Assembly: GCA_963749605.1 (NCBI GenBank)
Contig: CAVVNN010000004.1
Location: forward strand, 620,001-684,000
Length of the DNA: 64,000 bases
Direction: 5' to 3'
Source of the DNA: CAVVNN01 sp963749605
GTDB taxonomy: Bacteria > Actinomycetota > Thermoleophilia > Solirubrobacterales > 70-9
Numbering within the stretch: position 1 is the stretch's first letter; each line of letters begins with the position of its first letter. The notes below the pieces were generated by a model. The model did not search any database. It saw only the letters and a list, made by a program, of their open reading frames with translations, and was not told the origin of the DNA. The position numbers and the translations under genes were made by a program. Below are positions 1 to 8,570 of this stretch, piece by piece.

Positions 1-72
1 CCTGGCAGACCGTGCGCGGACACGGCCACTGAGCACGACGGCAAGCTGCGAGCGGTGAGCGCCTACGGCTGA
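1..72 (+). CDS. C-terminal tail of an unidentified gene (partial)
   Basis: The frame starting at base 1 is open and ends with TGA at 70-72, giving about 23 residues ending in KLRAVSAYG. The other two forward frames stop earlier. It would end tail-to-tail with the hydrolase on the opposite strand, overlapping it by a few bases. There is too little sequence to recognise a family, and the frame may be open by chance. Confidence 0.3.
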   Translation, partial: PGRPCADTATEHDGKLRAVSAYG

Positions 73-893
73 TGCTCGCCCTGCGCCGTCACCGGCTCGT
101 GCGATTCCCATACCTCCTCGAGGAACGCCGCCAGCTCCCCGTTCAGCCGCTTCGGGCTGAGTCGCCACTCGAGGATCGAGTTGGCTTCGACCAGCCGCCC
201 GTTCGCCAGCTCCTCGGCGAGCATCCCGGAGTCGCTGAACGGGTGCAGCGGATCGCGCTGGTGGCCGACGATCAGCGCCGGCTGGGCGATCTTCCGTCGC
301 TCCTCCCGGTGCGGCGCCGTCTCCCCCAGCAGCAGCCCCTCCAGCACGGCGAGCGAGGGGCCGGGGCGCTGGCGGGCCCAGTCGAGCCCGATGTCGATGA
401 GGTAGTTGGTGCGGGGGATGGCCGAGGTGAGGCGGGAGACGACCTCGAAGGCCGGCCGACCCACCCGCAGGCCGAGCAGGACCGGAGTGAAGGTGGCCGC
501 GACCGCGGCCAGCGCGTTGTCGAGTACCGGCATCTCGATGAACAGGCCGCTGACTCGCTCGGGGTCGCGCGTCGCCAGCTCCAGGGCGACGTTGGCCCCG
601 AGCGAGGTGCCGCCGACAACGGCGGAGGGCCACCCGAGATGGTCGAGCAGCGCCCCCACCTGGCGAGCGAACAGCGGCATCGAGTAGAGCCTCAGGTCCT
701 CCGGCCGGTCGGAGCGCCCATGGCCGAGCAGGTCGACGCAGATCACCCGGTTGCCGCGCCTCGCCAGCGCCGGCCCCAGCGGCTCGAACATGCGGCGGTT
801 CATCAGCAGGCCGTGGACGAGGACCAGCGCCCGCTCGCCCTCGCCATAGGAGTCGTACTCGATCCGGTGGCCCTCGTAGCGGAACTCGCCCAT
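63..893 (-). CDS. alpha/beta hydrolase fold protein
   Basis: A single-domain alpha/beta hydrolase of about 276 residues. The oxyanion segment HGLLMN, the strand-4 motif DLLGHGRSD and the nucleophile elbow GGTSLGAN (serine) are all visible, and the acid is probably Asp in HQRDP. The catalytic histidine normally found before the final helix is not evident: that segment reads SILEWRLSPKRLN. Activity may therefore be altered or use another His. The Met start at 893 is preferred; an upstream Met at 908 would overlap the tetR stop. It follows tetR on the same strand with almost no gap, so the two are probably co-transcribed. The substrate cannot be predicted. Confidence 0.85.
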   Translation of the reverse strand: MGEFRYEGHRIEYDSYGEGERALVLVHGLLMNRRMFEPLGPALARRGNRVICVDLLGHGRSDRPEDLRLYSMPLFARQVGALLDHLGWPSAVVGGTSLGANVALELATRDPERVSGLFIEMPVLDNALAAVAATFTPVLLGLRVGRPAFEVVSRLTSAIPRTNYLIDIGLDWARQRPGPSLAVLEGLLLGETAPHREERRKIAQPALIVGHQRDPLHPFSDSGMLAEELANGRLVEANSILEWRLSPKRLNGELAAFLEEVWESHEPVTAQGEHQP

Positions 894-894
894 C

Positions 895-1527
895 TCAGCC
901 AGCCTCATCGCCCTCGAGCTCGGTCCGGGGAGCCGCCGCCAGTGCCGCCAGGGCGCTCTGCGCTGCGCTGGTCATGCGCTCGGCGCTCGGCGTGAGCCCG
1001 GGATCGAGCTGCCACTGCACCAAGAGCCCGTCGAACAGGGCGATGATCAGCGCCGCCAGGGCATCCGCGTCGACGTCCGGCGCTCCGACCTCCGCGAAAG
1101 CCTCGCGGGTGGTGGCGGCGATCACCCGGTGGAAGTCGGCGTAGGTCGCCATCATCTCCGCGTGCAGCTCCTCTGAGCGGGACATCTGCGCCCAGGCCTC
1201 CAGGGCCGCTGCGACCAGCGGCCGATTCTCCTCGAGCGTGTCGAGGACCCCGGCCAGGCTGCGCGCCAGGCGCTCCAGCGGGGTCGCCGGCCCGGGCTCG
1301 GCCGCCAGCGCCACCAATGGCTTCAGCCAGCGCTGGAACGCCTCGGCGACGGCGGTGTTGAGGAGCTGCTCCTTGGAGCCGAAGTGGTAGCCGATCGATG
1401 CGAGGTTGGTGTCCGACGCCGCGACCAGGTCTCGGGAGGTGGTGCGGGCATAGCCCTTGTCCTGCAGGCAGACGATCGCTGCCTCCAGGAGCCGCTCTCT
1501 GTGACCGCCATCACTTTTTCCAGGCAT
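895..1527 (-). CDS. TetR/AcrR-family transcriptional regulator
   Basis: A regulator of 210 residues with an N-terminal TetR helix-turn-helix at about residues 12-55 (TTSRDLVAASDTNLASIGYH followed by FGSKEQLL), the most conserved part of the family. The C-terminal domain is helical and ligand-binding, of unknown specificity. The start is MPGKSD at 1527; longer readings run through the palindromic promoter and are rejected. It diverges from the exporter operon beginning at 1594, and two palindromes (1547-1564 and 1565-1578) fill the gap. The usual TetR arrangement would have it repress both itself and the exporter until an effector binds; that is inference from position. Confidence 0.93.
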   Translation of the reverse strand: MPGKSDGGHRERLLEAAIVCLQDKGYARTTSRDLVAASDTNLASIGYHFGSKEQLLNTAVAEAFQRWLKPLVALAAEPGPATPLERLARSLAGVLDTLEENRPLVAAALEAWAQMSRSEELHAEMMATYADFHRVIAATTREAFAEVGAPDVDADALAALIIALFDGLLVQWQLDPGLTPSAERMTSAAQSALAALAAAPRTELEGDEAG

Positions 1528-1546
1528 AGCGGGCGCTATTTTACAC

Positions 1547-1564
1547 CCGTATAGATCTATACGG
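1547..1564. promoter_or_regulatory. perfect 18-bp palindrome, candidate TetR operator 1
   Basis: CCGTATAGATCTATACGG reads identically on both strands. It lies 20 bp before the TetR start and 30 bp before the start of the divergent exporter operon. Length and perfect symmetry fit a TetR dimer site. Confidence 0.8.
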
Positions 1565-1578
1565 ACGTATGTATACGT
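1565..1578. promoter_or_regulatory. 14-bp near-palindrome, candidate TetR operator 2
   Basis: ACGTATGTATACGT has six complementary pairs around a non-pairing GT centre. It directly abuts the first palindrome and shares its CGTAT/ATACG half-sites. Two adjacent half-site pairs suggest two dimers or a pair of staggered sites, one per divergent promoter. Confidence 0.65.
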
Positions 1579-1593
1579 ACTTGGGAGGTTCAG

Positions 1594-2223
1594 ATGACCG
1601 TCAATGCCCGCCATGCAAGCAGCGGCCTCGATCGCCGGCCGTCGACAGGCCGCCGATTGTCCCTTGCAGTCGCCGCGATCGTCCTCGCCCTGGTGCTGGC
1701 CGCAACGATCCCCGTGTCGGCGCTGCCCAGCGGCAAGGCCGGGGCTGAACGGCTGCACTCCACCCTGGCCCGCATGGCGAAGCTGGCCAACAGCCGCCTG
1801 CGGCCGCCATCGCAGCAGCTGGCGCAGGACCTGCCCGCCGCTGCCGAACGCCTCGACCGCCTGGGCGAACCGGCGAGCTCCGCCCAGGAACAGCTGAGCG
1901 TGGCGCTCGGCGAAATGCGGCAGATGAACGCCCTCACCCTCGACCCCCACTACGCGCCGGCGCTGGTCGCGGTGGGGCGTGCGTTCGTCTCGGTCAGCGG
2001 CCAGGACCCGCTGACCAGGACGACGATCAATCCGGAATACCTGGGTCTCGAACGTGAGCTTGCGGGGGACGCCACCCGCCTGCGCCAGTCGGGCGACGAT
2101 GCCGGCGGGCTCTCGCGCGACGTCAAGCGCCTCAGCCGGCAGCTGGTCCTTGCGAAGCGGCGCGCCCGCGGCCTCGAACTGAAGGTGCGGGGCATGCGCG
2201 CCAGGAGCACCGCGGCGAGGTAG
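1594..2223 (+). CDS. membrane-anchored or secreted protein of unknown function in the exporter operon
   Basis: A 209-residue protein. The start ATG follows a good GGGAGG ribosome-binding site. Residues 1-25 are basic, followed by one hydrophobic segment (about 22-44, LSLAVAAIVLALVLAATIPV) that acts as a signal or membrane anchor. The rest is Ala/Leu/Arg-rich and probably helical, outside the membrane, with heptad-like spacing near the C-terminus. It ends two bases before the MMPL transporter start, so the two are surely co-transcribed. An accessory or periplasmic-adaptor role is plausible but I recognise no family. Glutamate is mostly encoded by GAA, as in the transporter and unlike most neighbours. 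Confidence 0.85.
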   Translation: MTVNARHASSGLDRRPSTGRRLSLAVAAIVLALVLAATIPVSALPSGKAGAERLHSTLARMAKLANSRLRPPSQQLAQDLPAAAERLDRLGEPASSAQEQLSVALGEMRQMNALTLDPHYAPALVAVGRAFVSVSGQDPLTRTTINPEYLGLERELAGDATRLRQSGDDAGGLSRDVKRLSRQLVLAKRRARGLELKVRGMRARSTAAR

Positions 2224-2225
2224 CG

Positions 2226-5200
2226 ATGGCGCGCATCCGGCGCACAGCAGCGCACCCCTGGCTGATCCTGGGCGGCTGGGTGCTGGTCGTGACGGCGCTG
2301 GCGCTGCTCGGCATGGGGATAGTCGATCGGCTGGCCCCCACCTCTCTGCAGGTGCCTGGGTCCCCGTCTGCCCGCGCCGAGGCGATGCTGAAACGCCAGT
2401 TCGGCGAATCGGTGGCGGTCACGGTCCTGCTCCAGGGCCCGGCCGGGGCGATCGACCGGCAGGGGCCCCGCCTGGCCGCGGCGCTGCGCCGCGAGGGTCA
2501 GGTGAAGGTGATGTCGCCGTGGGAGTCCGGCGCGCAGCTGGACGCCCTGCGGCCGCGGCCCACCGCAGCGCTGATCGTCGCCAACTTCCAGCGACCGCAG
2601 TCCGAAGCGATGAGCAAGATCGTGCCCGACGCGCAGCGAGTCGTCGATGAAAACGTGCGGCCGCCGCTCCGTGCCCACCTGGGAGGGGTTGCCGCGATCG
2701 CAACAGCCCTGCAGAAAAACGCGCTCGAGGCGACCCACCACGCCGAGCTGCTGGTCGTTCCGATCCTGATCGTCGTCCTCCTGCTCGTCTTTCGAACCCC
2801 GGTGGCGGCCGCGGTTCCGCTGCTGATGGGCGCCGCCACCGTGATGGCGGGGCGCGGGCTGCTGCTGCTCAGCACCTACGCGATGCCGATCAACTCGCTC
2901 GCCGTCGCGATGGCCTCGATGATGGGGCTGGCGCTGGGGGTGGACTACGCCCTGCTGATGGTCTCCCGTTTCCGCCAGGAGCGCGACGGGGGAGCCGACG
3001 TCGACACGGCGATCGCGACGGCTGCGCATGCCGCGGGACGGACCATCGTCTTCGCCGGCGCCACCCTGGCGGTGGCCATGCTCACGGCGGCGATTGTCGC
3101 GCCGGGCAACCTGCTCGGCTCGGTGGCCGCCGGTGTCATGGTCTCCGCCCTGCTCAGCGTGCTGCTGGCCGTCTCCCTGATGCCGGCGTTGCTCCGTGTT
3201 CTGTCGGCGCACCTCGACCGTTGGCGCCTGCCCAGCCCGGGCCGCGGGGGCGGCATGCTCGACCTGGCCGGGCGGCTGATCGCCCGGCCCTGGATCGCGA
3301 TCCCGCTGATCCTGCTTCCGATGCTCGCCATCGCGGCGCCGGCGGGCGCGCTCACCATCGGCCCCCCCGACCCGCGCCAGCTTCCCCCTTCCGATCCAAC
3401 CCGCCAGGGCTTCGAAGCGATGCGCCGTGTGATCGGCCCGGGCTGGGCCGCGCCGATCGCCGTCGTCGCCACGGCACGCGAAGGCGTGATCTCCGAGCCC
3501 GGGAGGCTGGCGGCGATCTCTCGCTGGCAGGACCGCATCGCCCGCCAGCCTGGCGTCGCGGCGGTGATCGGGCCGGCGTCGCTGCAGGAAGCGGAAGGGC
3601 CGCTCCGCACGGCGCGCAAGGCCTACCCGACGGTGCCGGAACGGCTCGCGGGCGCCCAGCGCGGGATCGCCGCGCTGCGCTCGGGCCTGCGCCGCGCCAG
3701 CGACGGCGTCTCCGAACTGCGCGCCGGGCTCGGCTCGGCCGCGGACGGGGCGGCGAAGATTGCCGGTGGGACCCGCGAAGCGCAGGACGGAGCGAGCAGC
3801 CTGGAGGCCGGCCTGGGCCGGGCAGGCGCAGGGGCGCAGCGGCTCTCGGCGGGCCTCGATGGCGCCGTGCGCGGCGCCAACCGCCTGGTCAGGGGCCAGC
3901 GCCGCCTCGGCAACGGCGCGGAACGGCTGGCGCACGGCGTGCGCAGGCTCGACAACACGCTGCGGGCTTCGCTGGGCCAGCTGCAGACCGTGGCGGCCCG
4001 CCTGCGCACCTGGTCCGCCTGGATCAGGTCCCTGCGCGTCCCCACCGAGATGGCGGCGGACCGCCTCGAACGCGCCGCGCGGGAAGTCGAAGCGATGACG
4101 GTGGGCAAAGAAGACCCACGCTACGCCCAGCTGGCCGCCGCCGTCCGCGAAGCATCGGCGCTGGTCGGCGCTCCCGTCGCCGCCCCAGCGGAAGGCGAAC
4201 CGGCGCTGCCCAGCGGCGTCCCCAGCTCGCTGGCGGCGGCGATCGCCGAAATCGAGGAGCAGCTTGCCCGCTCGGTCGACTCGCTGGGCTCCATGCCCGA
4301 ACAGCTCAACCAGCTCGCCGCGGGCGTCAGCCGGCTGCGTACCGGCGCCAACCAGGTGGCCGCCGGGGCGCGGGCGTCCGAACACGGCGGGCGCGAACTT
4401 CGCACCGCGTTGCGCCAGCTGGCGCACGGCGGCCACAGCCTCGACCGTGGCATCGAAACCGCCCGGGGCGGCAGCGGCCGCCTCGCCGGCGGGCTCGGCG
4501 CCGTCGCCTCCGGGGCCGATCGCCTGTCCAGCGAACTGCACAACGGGCAGGCGCGGAGCGGAAAGCTGGCCAACGGGCTCTCCGCGCCGCAGGGGCCGCT
4601 GAGCCACTACGCGGTTGTGCTGCACGGCTACCAGCAGGGATATCGGGAACTGCAATCGAGCTCGCCGCGGGCGATCGACTCCGGCTACCTGATGCTGACC
4701 GCCCTCGACGGGACCGTGCCGTCGACGCGCGAACAGATCGAGCAGGTCGTCAACGTCGACAGCGGCGGCCAGACGGTGCGCATGCTGGTCGTGCCGAAGT
4801 CGGGCCCGAGCTCCGCGGCGACCCGGCGCCTCAGCGATCGCCTGCAGAAGGAGCTGCCGGCCCTGGCTCGCGCCAGCGACACCAAGGTGGGGGTCGGCGA
4901 GGGCGCGCAGGCCCTCGCCGACTACACCGATGCCACCATGACCCGCCTCCCCTGGCTTGTCGGCGCGCTCTCGATCGTCTGCATCCTGATGTTGATCCTG
5001 GTGGTGCGCTCGCTGCTGCTGCCGATCGTCGCCGTCGCCCTCAACCTGCTGACGATCGCGGCGGCGTTCGGCGCCCTCCAGATCTTCTTCGGCCTCAACC
5101 TGCTGGTGGGGCCCCGCTACATCGACGCGATCTCAGCCGCCGGGGTGCTGACGATCATGTTCGTCCTCTCGATCGACTACGAGGTGTTCCTGCTCACCCG

Positions 5201-6026
5201 CATGCGGGAGGCATGGCTGGCGACCGGCGACCACGTTCGCGCGATCGAGTACGGCCTGCGAAACACGGCCGGCGTGATCACCGGGGCGGCGGTGATCATG
5301 AGCTCTGTCTTCCTCGCCTTTGCCACGACCGACATCGCTTCGCTGCAGCAGTTCGGCGCCGGGCTCACCTTTGCGGTGGTGCTCGACGCGACCGTGGTCC
5401 GGGTGGTGCTGCTGCCGACGATCATGCGCATGCTGGGGCGCCGCGCCTGGTGGATGCCCGTCTGGTTGGACCGGCGGCTGCCCGTGCTCGACCACGGCGC
5501 CGGGCCGGCGGGGGTGGGGGTGGCGTCGGCGGGGTCCGCGGTGGCTGCCGGGAGCGGGGTGGCGGCGGGAGGGTCGGCGATTCGGGAGTTCGAGGTCGTC
5601 TCCCACGCCGAGCACGACTGCATGCTCGACCTTCTCGACGAGCTCGACGAGGCCGGCGCGGCTCGGGACGCCGATCGGATCGGGCGCTTGGCTCGCGAAC
5701 TGCGCGCGATCGCCGAGCCCCACTTCCACTACGAGCAGCGGGCGCTCTTCCCGCGGCTGGCCGGCGTCCTCGGCCCCGAGCGCATCGAAGGTCTCTACGC
5801 CGAGCAGGACGACGTCGTTGCCGCGCTGCGGCGGATCGAAGCACTCGCCCGGCCCGGCCAGATCTTCGAGTCCGAGGCCGCGGAGGCGCGCAGGCTCGTG
5901 CGCGTGGCGCGCGCCTCCGTGAAGAGCTGCGACGCCGCCTGCGAGGCGGTCGAGTCCCAGCCCGAAGAGGTTGCCGAGCGGGTGTTGGCGGCGCGGGAGC
6001 GCGTACTGGCCGTCGCCGCCGGCTGA
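2226..6026 (+). CDS. MMPL/RND-family exporter fused to a C-terminal hemerythrin-like domain
   Basis: A 1266-residue inner-membrane protein. It has the MMPL plan: a TM helix at about 14-34, an extracellular domain, a TM bundle at about 175-385 with GVDYALLMVSRFRQE, a second extracellular region, and a second bundle at about 910-1080 with SIDYEVFLLTRMREA. The proton-relay Asp sits in each (G/S)xDY motif. Residues ~475-780 form Gly-Ala-x-x-Leu coiled-coil repeats like those of YhgE/Pip-type proteins. After a Gly/Ala/Val linker (~1095-1120) comes a helical domain with HAEHD, HFHYE and EQDD, resembling HHE hemerythrin with Gln replacing one His. MMPL proteins export lipids or drugs; the substrate here is unknown. 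The operon is probably controlled by the divergent TetR. Confidence 0.9.
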   Translation: MARIRRTAAHPWLILGGWVLVVTALALLGMGIVDRLAPTSLQVPGSPSARAEAMLKRQFGESVAVTVLLQGPAGAIDRQGPRLAAALRREGQVKVMSPWESGAQLDALRPRPTAALIVANFQRPQSEAMSKIVPDAQRVVDENVRPPLRAHLGGVAAIATALQKNALEATHHAELLVVPILIVVLLLVFRTPVAAAVPLLMGAATVMAGRGLLLLSTYAMPINSLAVAMASMMGLALGVDYALLMVSRFRQERDGGADVDTAIATAAHAAGRTIVFAGATLAVAMLTAAIVAPGNLLGSVAAGVMVSALLSVLLAVSLMPALLRVLSAHLDRWRLPSPGRGGGMLDLAGRLIARPWIAIPLILLPMLAIAAPAGALTIGPPDPRQLPPSDPTRQGFEAMRRVIGPGWAAPIAVVATAREGVISEPGRLAAISRWQDRIARQPGVAAVIGPASLQEAEGPLRTARKAYPTVPERLAGAQRGIAALRSGLRRASDGVSELRAGLGSAADGAAKIAGGTREAQDGASSLEAGLGRAGAGAQRLSAGLDGAVRGANRLVRGQRRLGNGAERLAHGVRRLDNTLRASLGQLQTVAARLRTWSAWIRSLRVPTEMAADRLERAAREVEAMTVGKEDPRYAQLAAAVREASALVGAPVAAPAEGEPALPSGVPSSLAAAIAEIEEQLARSVDSLGSMPEQLNQLAAGVSRLRTGANQVAAGARASEHGGRELRTALRQLAHGGHSLDRGIETARGGSGRLAGGLGAVASGADRLSSELHNGQARSGKLANGLSAPQGPLSHYAVVLHGYQQGYRELQSSSPRAIDSGYLMLTALDGTVPSTREQIEQVVNVDSGGQTVRMLVVPKSGPSSAATRRLSDRLQKELPALARASDTKVGVGEGAQALADYTDATMTRLPWLVGALSIVCILMLILVVRSLLLPIVAVALNLLTIAAAFGALQIFFGLNLLVGPRYIDAISAAGVLTIMFVLSIDYEVFLLTRMREAWLATGDHVRAIEYGLRNTAGVITGAAVIMSSVFLAFATTDIASLQQFGAGLTFAVVLDATVVRVVLLPTIMRMLGRRAWWMPVWLDRRLPVLDHGAGPAGVGVASAGSAVAAGSGVAAGGSAIREFEVVSHAEHDCMLDLLDELDEAGAARDADRIGRLARELRAIAEPHFHYEQRALFPRLAGVLGPERIEGLYAEQDDVVAALRRIEALARPGQIFESEAAEARRLVRVARASVKSCDAACEAVESQPEEVAERVLAARERVLAVAAG

Positions 6027-6112
6027 GGCTGCCGGCCGCACAGTCCCTCGTGGCTGTGGATCTGCACCCATCAGCCCGTTGCACACCGGTCGGCGGCGAT
6101 ACCGTTGCCCGC

Positions 6113-7843
6113 ATGGATTCGGGGGCTCTCGATGAGCCGAGGCTGCGCAGGCTGATCGAGGTTGGCCGTGCCCTCGTCGCACGTCTCGATCTGGAGGGCG
6201 TGCTCGAGACGGTGCTCGACGCGGCGCGCGAGCTGACTGAGGCCCGTTACGCCGCCCTGGGAATCCTCGATGAGCGCAGGCGCGAGCTTGAGCGCTTCCT
6301 CACGCTCGGGATCGACGAGCGGACGCACGCGGCTATCGGCGAGCTCCCGCGCGGCCGCGGCGTCCTCGGGGAGATGATCCGGAACCCCGAGCCGCTTCGC
6401 CTCTCGGACGTGGGAGAGCACCCGCGCTCCTGCGGTTTTCCGGCCGGGCATCCCCCGATGCGCACCTTCCTCGGCGTGGCGATTCGGATTCGCGGCGAGA
6501 CCTGGGGCAGCCTCTACCTGGCCGAGAAGGGAGACGGCGAGGACTTTGACGAGGGCGACGAAGCGGCGCTGGCGGTGCTGGCCGACTGGGCGGCGATCGC
6601 GATCGAGAACGCCCGCCTCTACGAGGGCCTCGCGCGGCGGCGCGACGAGGTCGAGCGTCAACGCGACCAGGCGGAGCGCTCGCTGAAGGCCCTGGCCGTG
6701 ACGACGGACATCGCCCGTGCCGTCGGCGGCGAGACGGATCTCGACCGGATCCTCGAGCTGATCGTCAACCGCGGCCGAGCCTTGGTGGATACGCGCGTGC
6801 TGCTGATCCTGCTAGCCGACGGCGACGAGCTGGTGGTGGGGGCCACGGCGGGCGAGCTCGAGAGCGACCTGGCCGGTGCGCGAATCCCGATCGACGACAC
6901 CCTTCCCGGGCGGGTCCTGCGCACCGGGCGCACCGAACGGCTCGCAGGCGACCACGGCCTCGGCGCCGACCTCGAGCAGCGCGGCGTCTCGGCGGAAGCG
7001 GCCGTGCTGGTCCCGCTCGAGTTCCGCGGCGTCCGCTACGGCGTCCTGGTCGCCCTGGACCGCGAGGAGAACGGGCCCGGGTTCGGCTCGGAAGACCAGA
7101 GCATGCTGCGTTCTCTGGCGGCGAGCGCCGCGACCGCCGTCGCCACCGCGAAATCGGTCGAGGCCGAGCGGCTTCGCCACAGTCTCGAGGCTGCCGAGCA
7201 GGAGCGCCATCGCTGGGCTCGTGAGCTCCACGACGACACGCTCCAGGTCCTCGGCGCGTTGCGGATGCTGCATTCGGCCGCGCTTCGGAGCGGCACCGGG
7301 GTCGCCGAGCTGCGCGGCGCGGTCGAGGAGGGGATCGAGCTGATCGACGCCGAGATCGACAGCCTCTCGGCTCTGATCGCCGAGCTCCGCCCGCCGGCGC
7401 TCGACGAGATCGGCCTCGTGCCGGCGCTGCGCGGGCTGGCGGATCGCAAGGGCCGGGATGGCGGCGTGACCGTCGACGTCCTGGTGCGCCTGGAGGAGCG
7501 GGACGGCCGGCGGCTGCCGCGCGACACCGAGAGCACGCTCTACCGGATCGTGCAGGAGGCGTTGAACAATGTGGCGAAGCACGCGAGCGCGTCGCGCGCC
7601 GAGGCGCTGGTCGAGCAGGCCGACGGTGTGGTGAGGGTCACTGTGAGTGACGACGGGCGAGGATTCGACCCCGCCGCGGTCAGCGGCGGCTTCGGCCTGA
7701 TCGGGATGCGCGAGCGTGTCGAGCTCGCCGGCGGGGAGCTGCAGATCGACACCGAGCCGGGACGGGGGACCACGGTCCTCGTCAGGATTCCCGATCCGGG
7801 TGGGCGGGCTCAGCGCTCCAGCAGTTCGTGGTCGAGCACGTAG
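6113..7843 (+). CDS. GAF-GAF sensor histidine kinase (DevS/DosS-like)
   Basis: A soluble 576-residue kinase. GAF 1 spans about 28-170 and GAF 2 about 205-350. A HisKA_3 dimerisation domain follows, with the phospho-acceptor His373 in ELHDDTLQVL, then an HATPase domain with N box (EALNNVAKHA), DDGRGFD and FGLIGMRERV. GAF 1 keeps a His in GHPPMRTF (His113) at the position I recall as the heme ligand of DosS/DosT, so redox or oxygen sensing is possible. The ATG at 6113 is chosen; longer frames run back through the exporter gene. The last 34 bases overlap, tail-to-tail, the response regulator on the other strand. A paralogue lies at 48525. Confidence 0.93.
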   Translation: MDSGALDEPRLRRLIEVGRALVARLDLEGVLETVLDAARELTEARYAALGILDERRRELERFLTLGIDERTHAAIGELPRGRGVLGEMIRNPEPLRLSDVGEHPRSCGFPAGHPPMRTFLGVAIRIRGETWGSLYLAEKGDGEDFDEGDEAALAVLADWAAIAIENARLYEGLARRRDEVERQRDQAERSLKALAVTTDIARAVGGETDLDRILELIVNRGRALVDTRVLLILLADGDELVVGATAGELESDLAGARIPIDDTLPGRVLRTGRTERLAGDHGLGADLEQRGVSAEAAVLVPLEFRGVRYGVLVALDREENGPGFGSEDQSMLRSLAASAATAVATAKSVEAERLRHSLEAAEQERHRWARELHDDTLQVLGALRMLHSAALRSGTGVAELRGAVEEGIELIDAEIDSLSALIAELRPPALDEIGLVPALRGLADRKGRDGGVTVDVLVRLEERDGRRLPRDTESTLYRIVQEALNNVAKHASASRAEALVEQADGVVRVTVSDDGRGFDPAAVSGGFGLIGMRERVELAGGELQIDTEPGRGTTVLVRIPDPGGRAQRSSSSWSST

Positions 7844-8472
7844 CTGACGAGGTCGACACGAGTGTTGAGCCCCAGCTTGCGCTGAAGCTCGGTGCGGTGG
7901 GTCTCGATCGTCCGCCCGCTCAGGAAGAGCCGCTCGCCGATCTCGGCATTGGTGTGGCCAAGCGCGACCAGGCGGAGGATCTCGGCCTCCTCCTCGCTCA
8001 AACCGTCGGGCGGGCCGGGTGGAGGCTCGACGACGATGCGCACGCCGAGCTGCGGGTTGAGGTAGGGCTCTCCGTCGGCTGCCAGCCGCACGGCCTCGAT
8101 CAGCTCGGTCTCAGCCGATCGCTTCAGCACGAAGCCGAGCGCTCCGGCCTTGAGCGCCTCACGGGCGAAGGCCGGGTCGTCCTGCATCGTGAGGACCACG
8201 ATCTGGGTCTCCGGCGCCTCCTCGCGCAGCTTTGGGATCGCCGGCAGGCTCGGTTCGCCGGGCATGTTGAGGTCGAGCACGAGCACCCTCGGGCGGTGAG
8301 CACGCACATAACGACGCGCGCTCGGCACGTCGTCGGCCTCCGCCACGACCTCGAAGCCGGCCTCGGTTTCGAGCAGCAACCGTAGGCCAGCTCGCACCAC
8401 GCGGTGGTCGTCGGCGATGACGACCGTGGTGGAGCCGCCACCGTTAGGGGGCCTGGAGGACTCCATGCGCAC
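7810..8472 (-). CDS. NarL/FixJ-family response regulator
   Basis: 220 residues. The receiver domain at about 15-130 has acidic pocket residues ADDH, phospho-acceptor Asp in VLDLNMPG, the Thr of VLTM and the Lys of VLKRS. A LuxR-type helix-turn-helix follows at about 150-210 (LGHTNAEIGERLFLSGRTIE). It converges on and slightly overlaps the adjacent kinase gene, its likely partner, although the opposite orientation means they are not in one operon. It diverges from the next regulator at 8571, so the 98-bp gap holds two promoters. Confidence 0.93.
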   Translation of the reverse strand: MRMESSRPPNGGGSTTVVIADDHRVVRAGLRLLLETEAGFEVVAEADDVPSARRYVRAHRPRVLVLDLNMPGEPSLPAIPKLREEAPETQIVVLTMQDDPAFAREALKAGALGFVLKRSAETELIEAVRLAADGEPYLNPQLGVRIVVEPPPGPPDGLSEEEAEILRLVALGHTNAEIGERLFLSGRTIETHRTELQRKLGLNTRVDLVSYVLDHELLER

Positions 8473-8570
8473 ATTCTGGCCGCCCGATACCGGCTTGGCA
8501 ATCCGTGCTCCCCCCGCGTCGCAGCGGGTGGCGCCGCAGTCGTCGAGCGCGCCGTCTAAGGTCGCGCTCA

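Noticed and set aside
63..893. Calling the first hydrolase a specific esterase or lactonase
   Set aside because: The expected catalytic His is not visible, and neighbours give no substrate clue.
1950..4655. Very long open frames antisense to the exporter and similar shadows elsewhere
   Set aside because: They lie opposite clear MMPL sequence, are Arg/Gly/Pro/His-rich with no domain signature, and are normal for high-GC DNA.
3221..6112. N-terminal extension of the first histidine kinase frame
   Set aside because: It reads through the exporter in another frame with low-complexity Arg/Gly sequence; the kinase homology starts at the ATG at 6113.
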